Origin: Yarrowia lipolytica
Lineage: Eukaryota > Ascomycota > Dipodascomycetes > Dipodascales
DNA length: 64,000 bases
Assembly (NCBI RefSeq): GCF_001761485.1
Contig: NC_090773.1
Span: 186,001 to 250,000 of the forward strand
Direction: 5' to 3'
The notes beneath the pieces were generated by a model that was given only the letters and a program-made list of their open reading frames with translations, ran no database searches and was not told the DNA's origin. A program made the position numbers and the translations under genes. Of the stretch, positions 30,846-41,512 are shown piece after piece; positions within the stretch are counted from its first letter, which is position 1, and the number at the start of each line of letters is the position of its first letter.

Positions 30846-31383
30846 TGGCTGAGAAGAGCGAGTCCCATGTGACTTTTAACAAACGAGATTCTTCCAGTCA
30901 AGTCTTCACGTGACTACAATACTTCTTACCACATGACACCAGTCCGAATGAATCGCCCCTGCACATTCACCACTCACTCTCTTGTATAAACATAACCACA
31001 TAATAGGGAAATCCCTTAATACATAGCATTTTCACAGGCAATAAAAGGATCCACGTGATTATGTGAGGAGCCGCGCGAAGTCACGTGACTGAAAACAGAG
31101 TTATAGGTTGCTTGTTAGGTTAGGATATGATCCTTACTTGCACTTGTAGTTGGCTTTTCAATACAGCTAAGGTCCAATCACGTGATTTTTGTACCATTGG
31201 AAGCAGCCTAATGAGAGGAGTCACGTGAGATGCTAGGAATGACTCCAGCACATATATTGATGCTACAACGAATACAGTTGCGTGTGTGGATATGTCGCTG
31301 CGGCACCTCCTGTCTTTTAGTCATATGTTGTTGACAACTCGCTAAGCTAAGCTCGTTATCAGTAATAAATAAGTCTATATCTA
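30846..31383. promoter_or_regulatory. Convergent intergenic region with CACGTG cluster
   Basis: Between the 3' ends of the RMD-family and EOS1 genes lie TCACGTGA palindromes at 30906-30913, 31081-31088, 31178-31185 and 31221-31228 and one CACGTGA at 31052. Since neither neighbouring gene starts here, these boxes (recognised in yeasts by bHLH factors such as Cbf1 and Pho4) are out of the usual promoter context. Confidence 0.5.
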
Positions 31384-32067
31384 TCAAATACCCGCGGCCT
31401 CGATGTCCCACTGGACAATCGTGAGGCATCTTATGAGTCCGAGCATGGTGAGAAAGGATGCCATTCCCACAGGCACCACGGCAAACACTGCAATCTGGAT
31501 GAGATCGACCGAACGAGCCTTCTTTTCCAGCGCCAGGTTGGACGTGACAAAGTTCTGGATGATGTACGCCAGCGTGAGCACGCATGAAATGAGAATCCAA
31601 ATGTGAAGCTGGTACGCTTGTTCTGACGAGATGAGCGAATGGACCGCATGCACCATGACAATGTTGAGGGTAGCTGCACTGAGCATCCGCACAATTGCTG
31701 CTGGGGTGGAGTATGTGACGATCCAGCGGATCATGAGTCCGTCGAGCACAGCGTAGGCCAGGTAGCCTGCCACAATGCACCAAATACCGGCCATGATACT
31801 TTCTGACGACCGGGTTGACGAGATGGCGCTGTCCTCGTCGCCCATTCTATGTTTCCACGCGTCCAGCAGACACCTGTAGAGACCTAGAAAGGGCGGCAGC
31901 ACCGAGAGTCCACGTGACACTGCCAGCAGGAAGTGGAGACGAGCATTGACGAACTTGAGTCCGAGAATTTTGAGTGGCGGGTGGTGCGAGTTGTGCGACG
32001 CCAGGTTGGACGACGAGGATGTGCGGGAGACCTCCGGGGACGGTGTATTTGGTTTTCGTCGGAACAT
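31384..32067 (-). CDS. EOS1: EOS1-like ER membrane protein (N-glycosylation)
   Basis: The 227-residue protein has about four hydrophobic segments between residues 95 and 220 and a Ser- and Pro-rich cytosolic N-terminus. The stretch WCIVAGYLAYAVLDGLMIRW, followed by VTYSTPAAIVRMLSAATLN, matches my memory of the conserved Eos1 core. Eos1 is an ER protein of baker's yeast needed for normal N-glycosylation and oxidative-stress tolerance; its activity is unknown. The protein is shorter than the 366-residue yeast one, mostly through missing hydrophilic regions. It is convergent with the RMD-family gene. Identification rests on pattern memory and should be confirmed by a profile search against PF12326. 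Confidence 0.68.
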   Translation of the reverse strand: MFRRKPNTPSPEVSRTSSSSNLASHNSHHPPLKILGLKFVNARLHFLLAVSRGLSVLPPFLGLYRCLLDAWKHRMGDEDSAISSTRSSESIMAGIWCIVAGYLAYAVLDGLMIRWIVTYSTPAAIVRMLSAATLNIVMVHAVHSLISSEQAYQLHIWILISCVLTLAYIIQNFVTSNLALEKKARSVDLIQIAVFAVVPVGMASFLTMLGLIRCLTIVQWDIEAAGI

Positions 32068-33947
32068 GGAAGCTGTTTTGACGATCTGCTGTTGTGGGAG
32101 TGTGGAAGTGTGTGTGAGGTAGGGGTGAGGTACTACCTAGTTGTATGTTATGATAATGATGTGAGTGCTGTTTGCAAGTGTCCGCTTTTTGCAACGAAGT
32201 ATATGTAATTGCGTGTCGTGTCTGAGTCCAATGGTGTCTGGGTAGTTGCTGTGCGCGGTGCCGTTCCGTATGTTGTCTTCACCTATCGCTGGGTCTTACT
32301 CTCTGCACTCTTGGTGATGTGTTACTGCGGTGAATAAAATTGTGCGTAGAGCATGCATCAGCTAAACTCAGGGGACTGCCGGTATGGGGAGGAAGAACAG
32401 GCGGAGTGCGAGTTTTTTTTTATTGTGGGCGACAGAGAGCTGAAATGGACGACTTGGTCGTTACTGGTTTCTGGTTATATTTCAATTGGGCCCAATATGA
32501 GACATTTGTATACTTCACGTGATGTCACCTGTGTTGAGTGTGTGTGTGGAGTGTGGGAGCAGACTGCCATTCTGAAAAGGTACCAACAAATACACAATAC
32601 ACGTACAACTACTCGTACAGTAGGCAGACCACCAATTATGGGATACTTTTCATCTATTTTTTACGGGACTTCAAAATTGGGACATTTTTCGACGCCATTC
32701 TCACCTCAACGACACGTTTCCAAACACTTGTCTATCTTTCATTTGTTGAATGACTCTGCATTATTAGCATGTTGCTCGTATTCGTTAGGTCCTGGGAGTG
32801 GTTTTGTTCAGCTTCTACCAGTACAAGTACAATTAATGTCGGTAAATTGCGAGTATTTGTACTCATGTTGTACCTTAGGAGCCGTCCAATCTGTCTCACA
32901 TATTCAACAGTCTCACTCAACGGTTTTGTGGCTCAATTGTCTCATTCAACGGCTTCTGGCTAACTCTGATAGTATGTACAGTTCTATCAGGGTGTAATCT
33001 GTTGATCATGTTATTAGTCTTAGAAAGACACTACTACAAGTAGTACAAGTACAAGTATAGTACAGTACATACCAATTGGTCACACGACCATCTCTCTCTC
33101 TACCGTAGTCCAGAACACTTGTCGAACCACAATTCTCCGCTTTGGGGTGTTTATAGACCCTGTGACGCTAACAGTAGACTGCACTTGTAGTTTAGCGAAG
33201 ATGGTCTTATCAACACAAGGAGAGTATCAAACACTCGATAGAGCAGCAGCCAATAAACAACAAATATTTTTTTACCAGTAAAATACATATTTAAGTGCTT
33301 GTACCGTATTGTATAGTTCTCGTACTGTGTGCATGTACATACATACTGTTCACTCATGCTCAGTCATAGACCCTAGTTGACCCTAGTTGACCACCTCATA
33401 ACACACTACTGTAGTCCTACAACGCCACCTTCCTTATTGGAGCATGAAAGATATCGGGGACGCAATAGTAGTCAGAAACCAGGACTGGGCTCAAGCCGCA
33501 GGTTCGTCTCTTACCAATGATTAAAAAACGACCTGTGATTGTAAAGAGTTGGCAACTGAGGTAGACTAAGCACCAATGAGCAGTACCTGTGTGAATATGT
33601 TACACTAAGAATACCCATTGAATCTCTCCTTTCACCAATCTTACGGCTATCTGCTCAGCTCTTTTGAGTCATCTCTATATCACGACTCTGATAGTCTATC
33701 TTTTATCTCTGACTATACCGAGTTCCGAATATTTACACCCCATGGTTGTAAAATTGTGGCAAAGAGCTCTACAAATTGATTAAGCGTCTTTTGCTACAGC
33801 ATTGAGTTGGAACAGCCTACATTGGAGCCATAGCTACCCCACAACAGTACCGATTCATGCTCCGATCAGACTCCATCAATCGACAGTGCCGGTACTCGTG
33901 CGTATATCATCGTTCATTTACTATTGTTAGTCCACCGTTAGAACTGG
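32068..33947. other. Intergenic region upstream of EOS1 and downstream of IRC24
   Basis: No supported gene in about 1.9 kb. It contains the longest copy of the GTAC-type words, CTACAAGTAGTACAAGTACA plus four more bases at 33034-33057, a direct GACCCTAGTT duplication near 33369-33388, and a 214-residue open frame (32353-32997) that shows no domain. Confidence 0.55.
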
Positions 33948-34697
33948 TTACTGATACTTCGCCAACACATCATCGTTCCATCGGAGGTACTTGCCGTCAA
34001 TGTCCTTGGAGCCACCCTCGATGGCCAGGTTGGCAATGACGGTTCCGGGAGTCTCGGGAGCGAGGAGCTCCTTGTTGGAGTGTCGGTCCACAAACGACTG
34101 GTGAACAGCAGGGTCCATGCCACCAGAGTGCTTCTCTCGGATGTTGACCTGCATGTTGGTGTCGACGACACCGGGAGCGATGGAGACAGAGAAGATTTCG
34201 GGCTCCTCGACGGCCAGAGAGGCGGCAAAGTGGTTGAGAGCAGCCTTGGTGGAACCGTAGGCGGCCCAGCCCACGTAGTTGCCGGTAGAAGCACCAGACG
34301 AGACAAAGACGCACTTGCCGTGGGTCTTTCGCAGCTCGGGAACAGCCTTGCTCACTAGATCAACCACGGCAAAGACGTTGACCTCGTAAATGTTGCGCCA
34401 GTCAGCAATGTTAGCGTCAGCAACCTTGGCCACAGGCTCGAGGATGCCTGCGTTGAGAACAATACCGGAAATGCCGTTGCCAAGCTTCTTGGCGGCCTCA
34501 ATGGCCTTGTCGGAGGTGGTCCCGGAGGTGATGTCGCCGCAGACGTAGTCAAACTGGCCAGGGTGGGCCTCCTTGAGCTCCTTGAGAGGTCCCTCGGATC
34601 GAGACACTCCCAGCACTTTTTGGTTCTTGGAGAGGAGGATCTTGGCAATGGCGAGTCCAATTCCTCGCGAGGCTCCAGTCAGAATGATAGCGGGCAT
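33948..34697 (-). CDS. IRC24: Short-chain reductase, Irc24/benzil-reductase-like
   Basis: The 249-residue protein is an NADPH-dependent SDR closely matching yeast Irc24 (YIR036C), a benzil reductase forming S-benzoin, and the neighbouring YIR035C. The cofactor motif TGASRGIG lies at residues 7-14 and NAG at 82-84. The catalytic triad is visible as Ser134, Tyr147 and Lys151 (YGSTK). The blocks GVSRSEGPLKELKE and VAPGVVDT-like SIAPGVVDTNMQVNIREKHS match the yeast protein nearly word for word. The physiological substrate is unknown; diketones and other carbonyls are likely. A TATATAAG-type element (34752-34759) stands 55 bases 5' of the ATG. Confidence 0.9.
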   Translation of the reverse strand: MPAIILTGASRGIGLAIAKILLSKNQKVLGVSRSEGPLKELKEAHPGQFDYVCGDITSGTTSDKAIEAAKKLGNGISGIVLNAGILEPVAKVADANIADWRNIYEVNVFAVVDLVSKAVPELRKTHGKCVFVSSGASTGNYVGWAAYGSTKAALNHFAASLAVEEPEIFSVSIAPGVVDTNMQVNIREKHSGGMDPAVHQSFVDRHSNKELLAPETPGTVIANLAIEGGSKDIDGKYLRWNDDVLAKYQ

Positions 34698-34751
34698 GTT
34701 GAGTCAGATGTGTGTGAGAATGAGGTGTAGAAAGAGAGGTTTCAGTCGCAG

Positions 34752-34759
34752 TATATAAG
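34752..34759 (-). promoter_or_regulatory. TATA box of the IRC24-like gene
   Basis: The minus strand reads CTTATATA, about 55 bases 5' of the ATG at 34697. Confidence 0.5.
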
Positions 34760-35015
34760 CCTATACCAGTATCTTGAGCTGTAGGCATCTGCACAATGAG
34801 GTGCATATCGAACCTAATCTTGGTACCAAGCAATCCGAGTTCCGGGAGAGGGAAGAATATGGAGGTGGTGTATACCGAGTATACCGAAGAGGCGGGAGGT
34901 ACGGAAAAGAGTTGAAGCCACATACAAGTTGTTAAATCTGGGAAATGTGCGTGTTTTTTAATATATTTTTTTAAAAAACAATACTTTTTTTGATTTTCCC
35001 CATTTCAGGGAGGTT

Positions 35016-35047
<32 letters not shown>

Positions 35048-36139
35048 CAACTTTTCCGTCTCACCCAAACGGCAGCACGCCCAGTCATAGTACCTTAGGC
35101 ACTGTAGAACGACTCTTAGCCGCGGAAAGATAAATAAAACAGTCGTAAAAGTACAAAGTTGTGGAATTACTAAGCAACAGACAAAATCATGATTCTCACC
35201 AAGTCGACCAAAACCTATTGCTCCAAGTAAGTCTCTGTGCTCTCGGTCTACGCTGCGTTGTCCACGGACTCCCAAACATAGAGTTTCGCTTGGTCCCACG
35301 TTTTTCAGCGTGCACGATATACGACAGATGTACGAGAAATGAGATGCTTGCGAGGGACAGAAATCGGAGCTCTGTGGACGGGAAGATCACATGACAAACA
35401 AAGACCACTCCAGGAGTTTCAATGATCGCCATATTTCAAGTATGAATAGTGCTTGTAGTGCTTTACTTGCACCTATACACTCCAGACAGTGTTATCTTCG
35501 GACCGCAACTTTAAGCTCTGGTGAAGCTACTTGTAGCTACAGTATAATAAGGGGTGGTTTTAACGAGGGTCTTAATTGGAGAGATGGGGCGGGGATGAGA
35601 GAGTTGTGAATGGCACGAAGAGATGTCGATATTTCATCTCTATCACAATCTACTTCTGAACAACCATTAACACTGGTACAGTATCGCACTTGTACTATAC
35701 CTGACCTCCTTTGGTGGCAACTCACGTGCTCTGGAAAACTCTGTTACTACACATTTCGAGAAGCTTCCAGGTGCCATATTTTTTGGCTTTGATTTTGAAA
35801 TTCATGTTGGGGTTGAGGGGTGCAGATAGGGTGATAGTAGGGCCCTGTATACTGGCGGTGTAACCGGGGAAACCGAAGACAAGTATATGATTGCTGAGTC
35901 AGATCACGTGTTTCTTACTGAGACCCTGCAAATCAGCCCGGCGCTCCTTCCCCCTTTGGTCACATGACCTGTCATGGTGCGTGCCAGTAGTCTACTTTTG
36001 TCTACTTGTACTTTTCCATCTGCAGCGATTTAGAATTGACAGCGTGCACGACGTTACCCATAAGTCAAGTCAGTACACAGCACCACCAAGGCTCGACTCC
36101 ACAACAGCACAAGACTACTCCCACACTTCTCACCCCAAA
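34760..36139. other. Divergent promoter region IRC24 / HLJ1
   Basis: About 1.4 kb holds a run of 31 T (35017-35047), a CTACTTGTAG dyad at 35527-35536 and a CACGTG near 35906. Open frames are short. The frame of HLJ1 is open upstream of its ATG, but that sequence is not conserved-looking. Confidence 0.55.
35017..35047. repeat. Poly(T) tract of 31 bases
   Basis: An uninterrupted run of 31 T lies in the IRC24/HLJ1 divergent spacer. Such tracts exclude nucleosomes in yeasts and are also prone to length errors in sequencing. Confidence 0.85.
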
Positions 36140-37162
36140 ATGAGCGAAAAACGCTCGTTTACGCCGGCGCAAAAGGCGGCCGTGGACCGGGTGCGCAAGT
36201 GCCGGACCTACGACTACTACGCCATTCTGGACATTGAATCCACGTGTACGGACGGCGAGGTCAAGAGAGCGTACCGCAAGCTGGCTCTGATTATGCATCC
36301 TGACAAGAACTCGGCTCCGGGCGCCGACGAGGCCTTCAAGCTGGTTTCCAAGGCGTTCCAGATCCTGTCGGACCCCCAAAAGAAGCGAATTTTCGATCAG
36401 ACCGGCTCGGATCCAGATTCTCGAGGCGGTGGAGGCGGGGGATTCAGCTCGGGATTCAGCAGAGCAGCCTCGGGAGGTGGAGGAGGCGGAGGCGGATATT
36501 ACCGACAGGAAATGACGCCGGACGATCTGTTCAACATGTTTTTTTCGGGCCAGGGAGGCGGGTTTGGAGGCGGTGGCGGGTTTGGCGGGTTCGATTTCGG
36601 CCCGGGAGTGCGAGTTCACACGTTTGGAGGCGGAGGTTCGCCGTTCGATGCGTTCATGGGAGGTCCGCGAGCTGCGCAACAGAGAGCAGGTGCCCAAGGA
36701 CAACAAAGACGACGCCAGGGAGCAGGCATGCAAGGAGAGGAGAACTGGAACACACAGGTACTGTTTCCGACCATTGTGCTCATTCTGACGTTGTTTGTAA
36801 TTCTTCTGGGCGACTCGTTCAGCTCGCTGGCAGACCAGTCGCCACACTTTGAATTCACACCAGCCCATCCCTACACACACAAGATGCAGACCCCCAAGTA
36901 CAAGGTCGACTACTACGTGCGCAAGAAGGACGTGATCAATGGTCTCAGCAAGAGCAAGCAGCACCAGCTGGACAGCACGGTGGAGAATAATTATGTCTAC
37001 GACCTGAAGAACCGGTGCAACAGAGAGTATGCCTACAAGCAGCAGAAGATTCAGGACTCTCAGGGTTGGTTCTTTACCGATGAAAAGGAGCTGGAGGAGG
37101 CCCAGAACATGAAGTTGCCCTATTGTGATAAGTTGAAGGATTTGCAGAGTAATCTGTTGTAA
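36140..37162 (+). CDS. HLJ1: ER-membrane J-domain co-chaperone Hlj1 (DNAJB12 type)
   Basis: The 340-residue protein has an N-terminal J domain at about 23-88 with the HPD motif at 53-55, followed by a very Gly-rich G/F-type region (about 95-175). A single transmembrane helix at about 207-228 (VLFPTIVLILTLFVILLG) places it as tail-side anchored with the J domain in the cytosol. The C-terminal 100 residues (YYVRKKDV... YCDKLKDLQ) correspond to the DUF1977 region of DNAJB12/DNAJB14/Hlj1. It should recruit Hsp70 to the ER surface for ER-associated degradation. I chose the ATG at 36140 (MSEKRSFTP) because the upstream in-frame extension is promoter-like. Confidence 0.92.
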   Translation: MSEKRSFTPAQKAAVDRVRKCRTYDYYAILDIESTCTDGEVKRAYRKLALIMHPDKNSAPGADEAFKLVSKAFQILSDPQKKRIFDQTGSDPDSRGGGGGGFSSGFSRAASGGGGGGGGYYRQEMTPDDLFNMFFSGQGGGFGGGGGFGGFDFGPGVRVHTFGGGGSPFDAFMGGPRAAQQRAGAQGQQRRRQGAGMQGEENWNTQVLFPTIVLILTLFVILLGDSFSSLADQSPHFEFTPAHPYTHKMQTPKYKVDYYVRKKDVINGLSKSKQHQLDSTVENNYVYDLKNRCNREYAYKQQKIQDSQGWFFTDEKELEEAQNMKLPYCDKLKDLQSNLL

Positions 37163-40100
37163 GCCGGGCGCAGGACTACGAGCGACGTAGTCCGCACTGC
37201 CATCTAAGGGCAGTTACGATTCGCCCACAGCACTCTAACAACAGTTGCGTTGTCCTCGCAGCATAACACCTTCCATTGCACTAATACAATGGCAAGCTAT
37301 ATAGTAAATAGATAACGAGATGGATTAATAAGGGGCTTAGATACTGCTTATCGTGGCTAGGTCTGTGGAGGGAAGGGCCCAACGTCAAGTAGAATGTCGA
37401 ATAATGTCCCAACTAATGGTTTATTTTACTTGACGAAATCCAGACGCTCAATTATTTTCCCTGAAACGGATCAACAGTGAATGAGCTCTGCACAGGGTGT
37501 TTTTGGAGCCACCGAAACACCCCAGTTGAAATTCCTAAGCCTTAGGACTGAAAATGACCCTGTAATACAAGTACAAGTACAAAGCTGTACTCCAATCCTG
37601 TATCGTGATTCAGGAACAAAACCACCATTCAACCAGCTACTTGTCGATGCCCAGATTTTGGAGATATCAGATAACAGATCAGCCAGACTGTTGACTTCCT
37701 AATGACATGCGTTTTCCATAGCTCAAAGACTTGTGGAAGGCTCAACCGTCTATCATATTCTTGTAAATGATCAGTGAGGAGACAGTTCCTCTGAGTTCGA
37801 CTTCTAGACACTGGGAACGTCCTCTCATCTGGGCTTGTCACTCACTCCTAATGGAGACCATCCATTAAACCTGGTTCTTACTCTCCACAACCAACCCTTG
37901 GCTTTCGGCCCAGCAGCATTTGTTCAATATTGAAATCGATCGGCTCTGGGTCTACTAGGACATTGCGATCAAGCCACCTTGGCTTCTTCCGAACCTCAGG
38001 CAACCATTGTCATACATTCATGCCGCCAGTAATGAATCAGTAGTAAAAAAATTCTTGGGGGTATCTTGGGATCTGTATTCAGCAAGATTAGTGATAGAAG
38101 AAGTAGTTTGGTCCAATGTGTCATAGCGAGGTTGCTGTCGGGCTCTCCATAGCTTTCATTCGAATACAAAGCGATTGGTCAGAATTGTAGGCTTAGTGAT
38201 TGAACAGCTCTTTTTTTTGCCCATTTCCTCTCCAGAAGAGCGTGTGGTAGAGTCCAAGTCTGTTAAAGGCTGGCCAGGGTGCTTGCCCATCATTTGTGAC
38301 GTAATACAGCGACTCACAGGACCCAACCCTGGCATCTCGCTCTGAATTGCAAGTTGCACAGGTCACAAACCACACGAGAGCGACAAGGAGGTTCGGAAAC
38401 GCATTGAGGGAGTGAGTACTACACTTCCAGGGACTCACTAAGTTTCTATCGTTCATGGTGTTGTAGTTGGTGTATCAAGTACAGACAGCTACAGGACTAC
38501 AGTACTTGTACAAATACAAGTAGAGACTCCTTCGGTACAAGTATCATTTTATTCAGTCGAAATTCCAATAATCTCTGTTTATGGCTCGTGCTCAACTTAT
38601 ACAAGCAGGATACTCGTATCGTGTTTCTTGTTATGCTGACCCCAATTGGAATGCATAGAGGGTGGAAATTTGAACAGGAAGGAGCCAGGTCACAGCCATG
38701 AATATATGGAGCGATTTGGTCACGTGAGTTTTTTATCCGATTCACATTGGGATGGTCGAAACCGGTTGAATAAAAGCCGAAATTTCGCGGAAAATGAAGA
38801 TCAGTCAGCATCGCCATCAATCTCTCTTGGATGCATGGTGTACAATAAAGAAACAGATTCGAGGATTCTGCGGACACAAGAGGGCTAGTATGGATGGGAA
38901 AATTTGACTAGAGCCACAATGAGAGCTGATTCCAAATGAGCATTTGTTAATCACACTCGTATTGATTCGCTGCTGTCTGGCGTGCGAACCCTTATTTACG
39001 ACAGGGGGTCAGAGGAGAGCGACTCCACAAGACACAATCTAGCACTTCACGAGACAACACCTGTTAGTAAACAGTATCAATTGATAGTACTCGGAGCATA
39101 ATCAAATGCTATTCAAATCGTATTCGCCACTACAAACACGTCGCCACCGATATACTCTTCTCCATGTTTTCCACGTTGCTCTGTTCTTCAGTAGTTTACG
39201 TTTCAAGTAAATATAGATCTGGAAAAGAACGTCATAACGTAGCTGAGTGGAGCGAAGAGACGTTAGTAGTAGCACAAGAAGTTACCAAACGAGTACAGTA
39301 CTGGTAAATGGGCACTCCACCATCGTCCATACACTCTCTAGAGGGCTGCCCGCGATTGATATTGCTCAGGCTAACTTTCGCTCAACAAACTCTTCAAGTA
39401 AGTCTACGTTAATACTGAGCCCCACAGAAAAAAGAAAAGAAAAAAAACAAACTTCTAAAGCAAACCGGCCGGGTCTAATTCTGCGCTGTAGCCTCCTTAC
39501 ATGAAAAGTGGCTCGGCTGGGTGAGACTAATGGCTGTACAGGTTTGAGACAGCGGCAAGTCTGCTTCGATTTGGGCTTTGATTTGGTTGCTAGATGGCAG
39601 GGTTTGCACATGGTACAGTCCGAGTACTATACGAGTACTCGTACGGCATTGCTTGCGCGTGCACCGCCATTTTGCACTGCCATGTTGTACGGCTTGTTCT
39701 CTTCTCTTCTCTTCTCTTCTCTTCTCCATGCGTCCAGTTGCTCTTCTTCGTGGGACCCCTTTGGTGTGATCTCCGTGACAAAAACACGTTTTAAAGGTGC
39801 GCATATGCAGGTTCGAACCCCCAACCTTACTTTGGCTCCCACAAGGAGTTGCCATGGCAGCAGATATTGGCCAGACGCGAAGGAAAAACCGAGGACCATG
39901 TCTCAGCCTATTAATAGTGGTAGCGTGGTGGGTTCATAAATCCCCTCATGATCAGTTGGAGCGTCCTACGCCCTCGGAGAGACGCTGCTTCTTCTCCTCC
40001 TGCCTCTGACACATGCCAATGCCTCACGGTGTTTCACAACCTCAGTTTGGCCCAGCAGCGATCCTTCCCCATAATTGCTCCAGACCAGCCCCCGAATAGA

Positions 40101-41512
40101 CTCGCACATAAGCTCGGGGCTGTACACGAAGACGCGATGAGAGGGTTGGGTCCAAAGAGCCCACTGTAGAGTGTAGATTATACGACGGAGAACGAATCGG
40201 GCTAATTAGCCGTGTGAAAGATGGCCGTGAAGAGTCCAGGAAGATGGAGCAATAGTGTCAAGAGAAACAGACACAAAAGACTCCTCACTAACATCGACCA
40301 CCAACCAATATCTCTCCAGGCCACCTGTCAAAATGACGTGCATTTCCGTGGGTATTGTATGTCTGTAGTGGTACATAATTACTGTATGCAACTCTGGCAA
40401 TGGCTGAAACTGTCCATCCCTACCAGCCATACATGACAATCGAAGGGCAGGGTTCCTACAGCAGAGTGTGAAGGCGAGAAAGCTGAAACTGCGTGTAAGA
40501 CGCGGTTGCCGCAAGTGGAAGCAGCGTGAATTAATATGAATTGTGTCAGGGAAAAGCAGCAATAGGCGACCAACTACTGTGCCAGTAGCCCTGTTGTACA
40601 GCCTATAATTAGAAACCGAAGCGAGGCTAATTACAGCTCGTGCACGAGTAGAAGTACTGTGAGCCTGTGCCCGAACCAGTCAGTGACAAAACCGGTCAGT
40701 CGATCTTGTCCTGCCAAACGCGAGTGTGCTTCAAGCCCAAATTGAGTCTTTTCTTTCGTCTTCCCTCTTGGTCAAGACCCATTGTCTGCCATCCCAACAT
40801 GTGCTGTAACTGTCAATCGCTGCATGGCTGGTCAAGGGCAGCAATCAGAAGGGAAAATACCCGGAGAAAAAAATACTGGAAAAACTTTCAAATGGGCACA
40901 TAATTTCCTCCACGATGGATATATTAGTCTGCACTCGGAAATCTCCACTTCTGTCGCATCCAGAACCACCCACTGATACCTCCAACAACCTGTATCTAAC
41001 CCTCTTAACCTCGTCCAGCTCGTCTCAAACGCTAACATTAACACCCTTAGTCTCAAAGTTATCCCGCACCCTAAACCCCTTTGGTTGTATGTCGGCTCAT
41101 CAAGGGGCACTACTGGTTTCGACAAGAGCGGTTTAAAAGGCGCTCATCGGCTATTTCGATCTTGTGGCACCGTCGAGCAGAACCAACGAGCGAGATATTT
41201 GGCACTGCGAAACGACACAAAAACAAATAACGGCACTTGCGACCTAGACACACTACAGGTAGACAGATCAGCCAATCTTGTTTTGATCCAGCAAAAACAG
41301 GCCGATACAGAACAACACAGCCAAACACTTGTTCACATATTCAGACGAACCAGAAACCAAACAAAAGACCAGACTTCGAACACGGTCAGATTGCATCTTC
41401 ATTACAACATCATAGACAGCATCAACATCGCACCAGTTGCACATTAATCACACCTACTACCCGCACCCAGCATCGCACTTTAATCACACCATACCACAAC
41501 CACCCTCACAAC
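37163..41512. other. Long intergenic region HLJ1 to yapsin
   Basis: No gene is supported in 4.35 kb. It holds GTAC-type words at 37566-37580 and 38503-38523, a TCACGTGAG near 38719, a TTCTC pentanucleotide repeat (39697-39726), and an isolated perfect B-box-like GGTTCGAACCC near 39810 with no cloverleaf. Short ORFs of 120-145 residues (38497-38877 and 39508-39939) lack domains. The right 300 bases are an A- and C-rich leader of the yapsin gene. Confidence 0.55.
39697..39726. repeat. TTCTC microsatellite
   Basis: Six tandem copies of the pentanucleotide TTCTC in noncoding DNA. Confidence 0.8.

Noticed and set aside
32353-32997. 214-residue plus-strand open frame
   Set aside because: No recognisable family, crosses GTAC-type repeat words, and lies in the EOS1 5' flank; probably chance.
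39806-39826. Perfect B-box-like GGTTCGAACCC
   Set aside because: No T stem pairs on either strand and no A box or acceptor stem is present, so no tRNA gene.
39508-39939. 143-residue open frame
   Set aside because: Includes the TTCTC microsatellite and has no domain.
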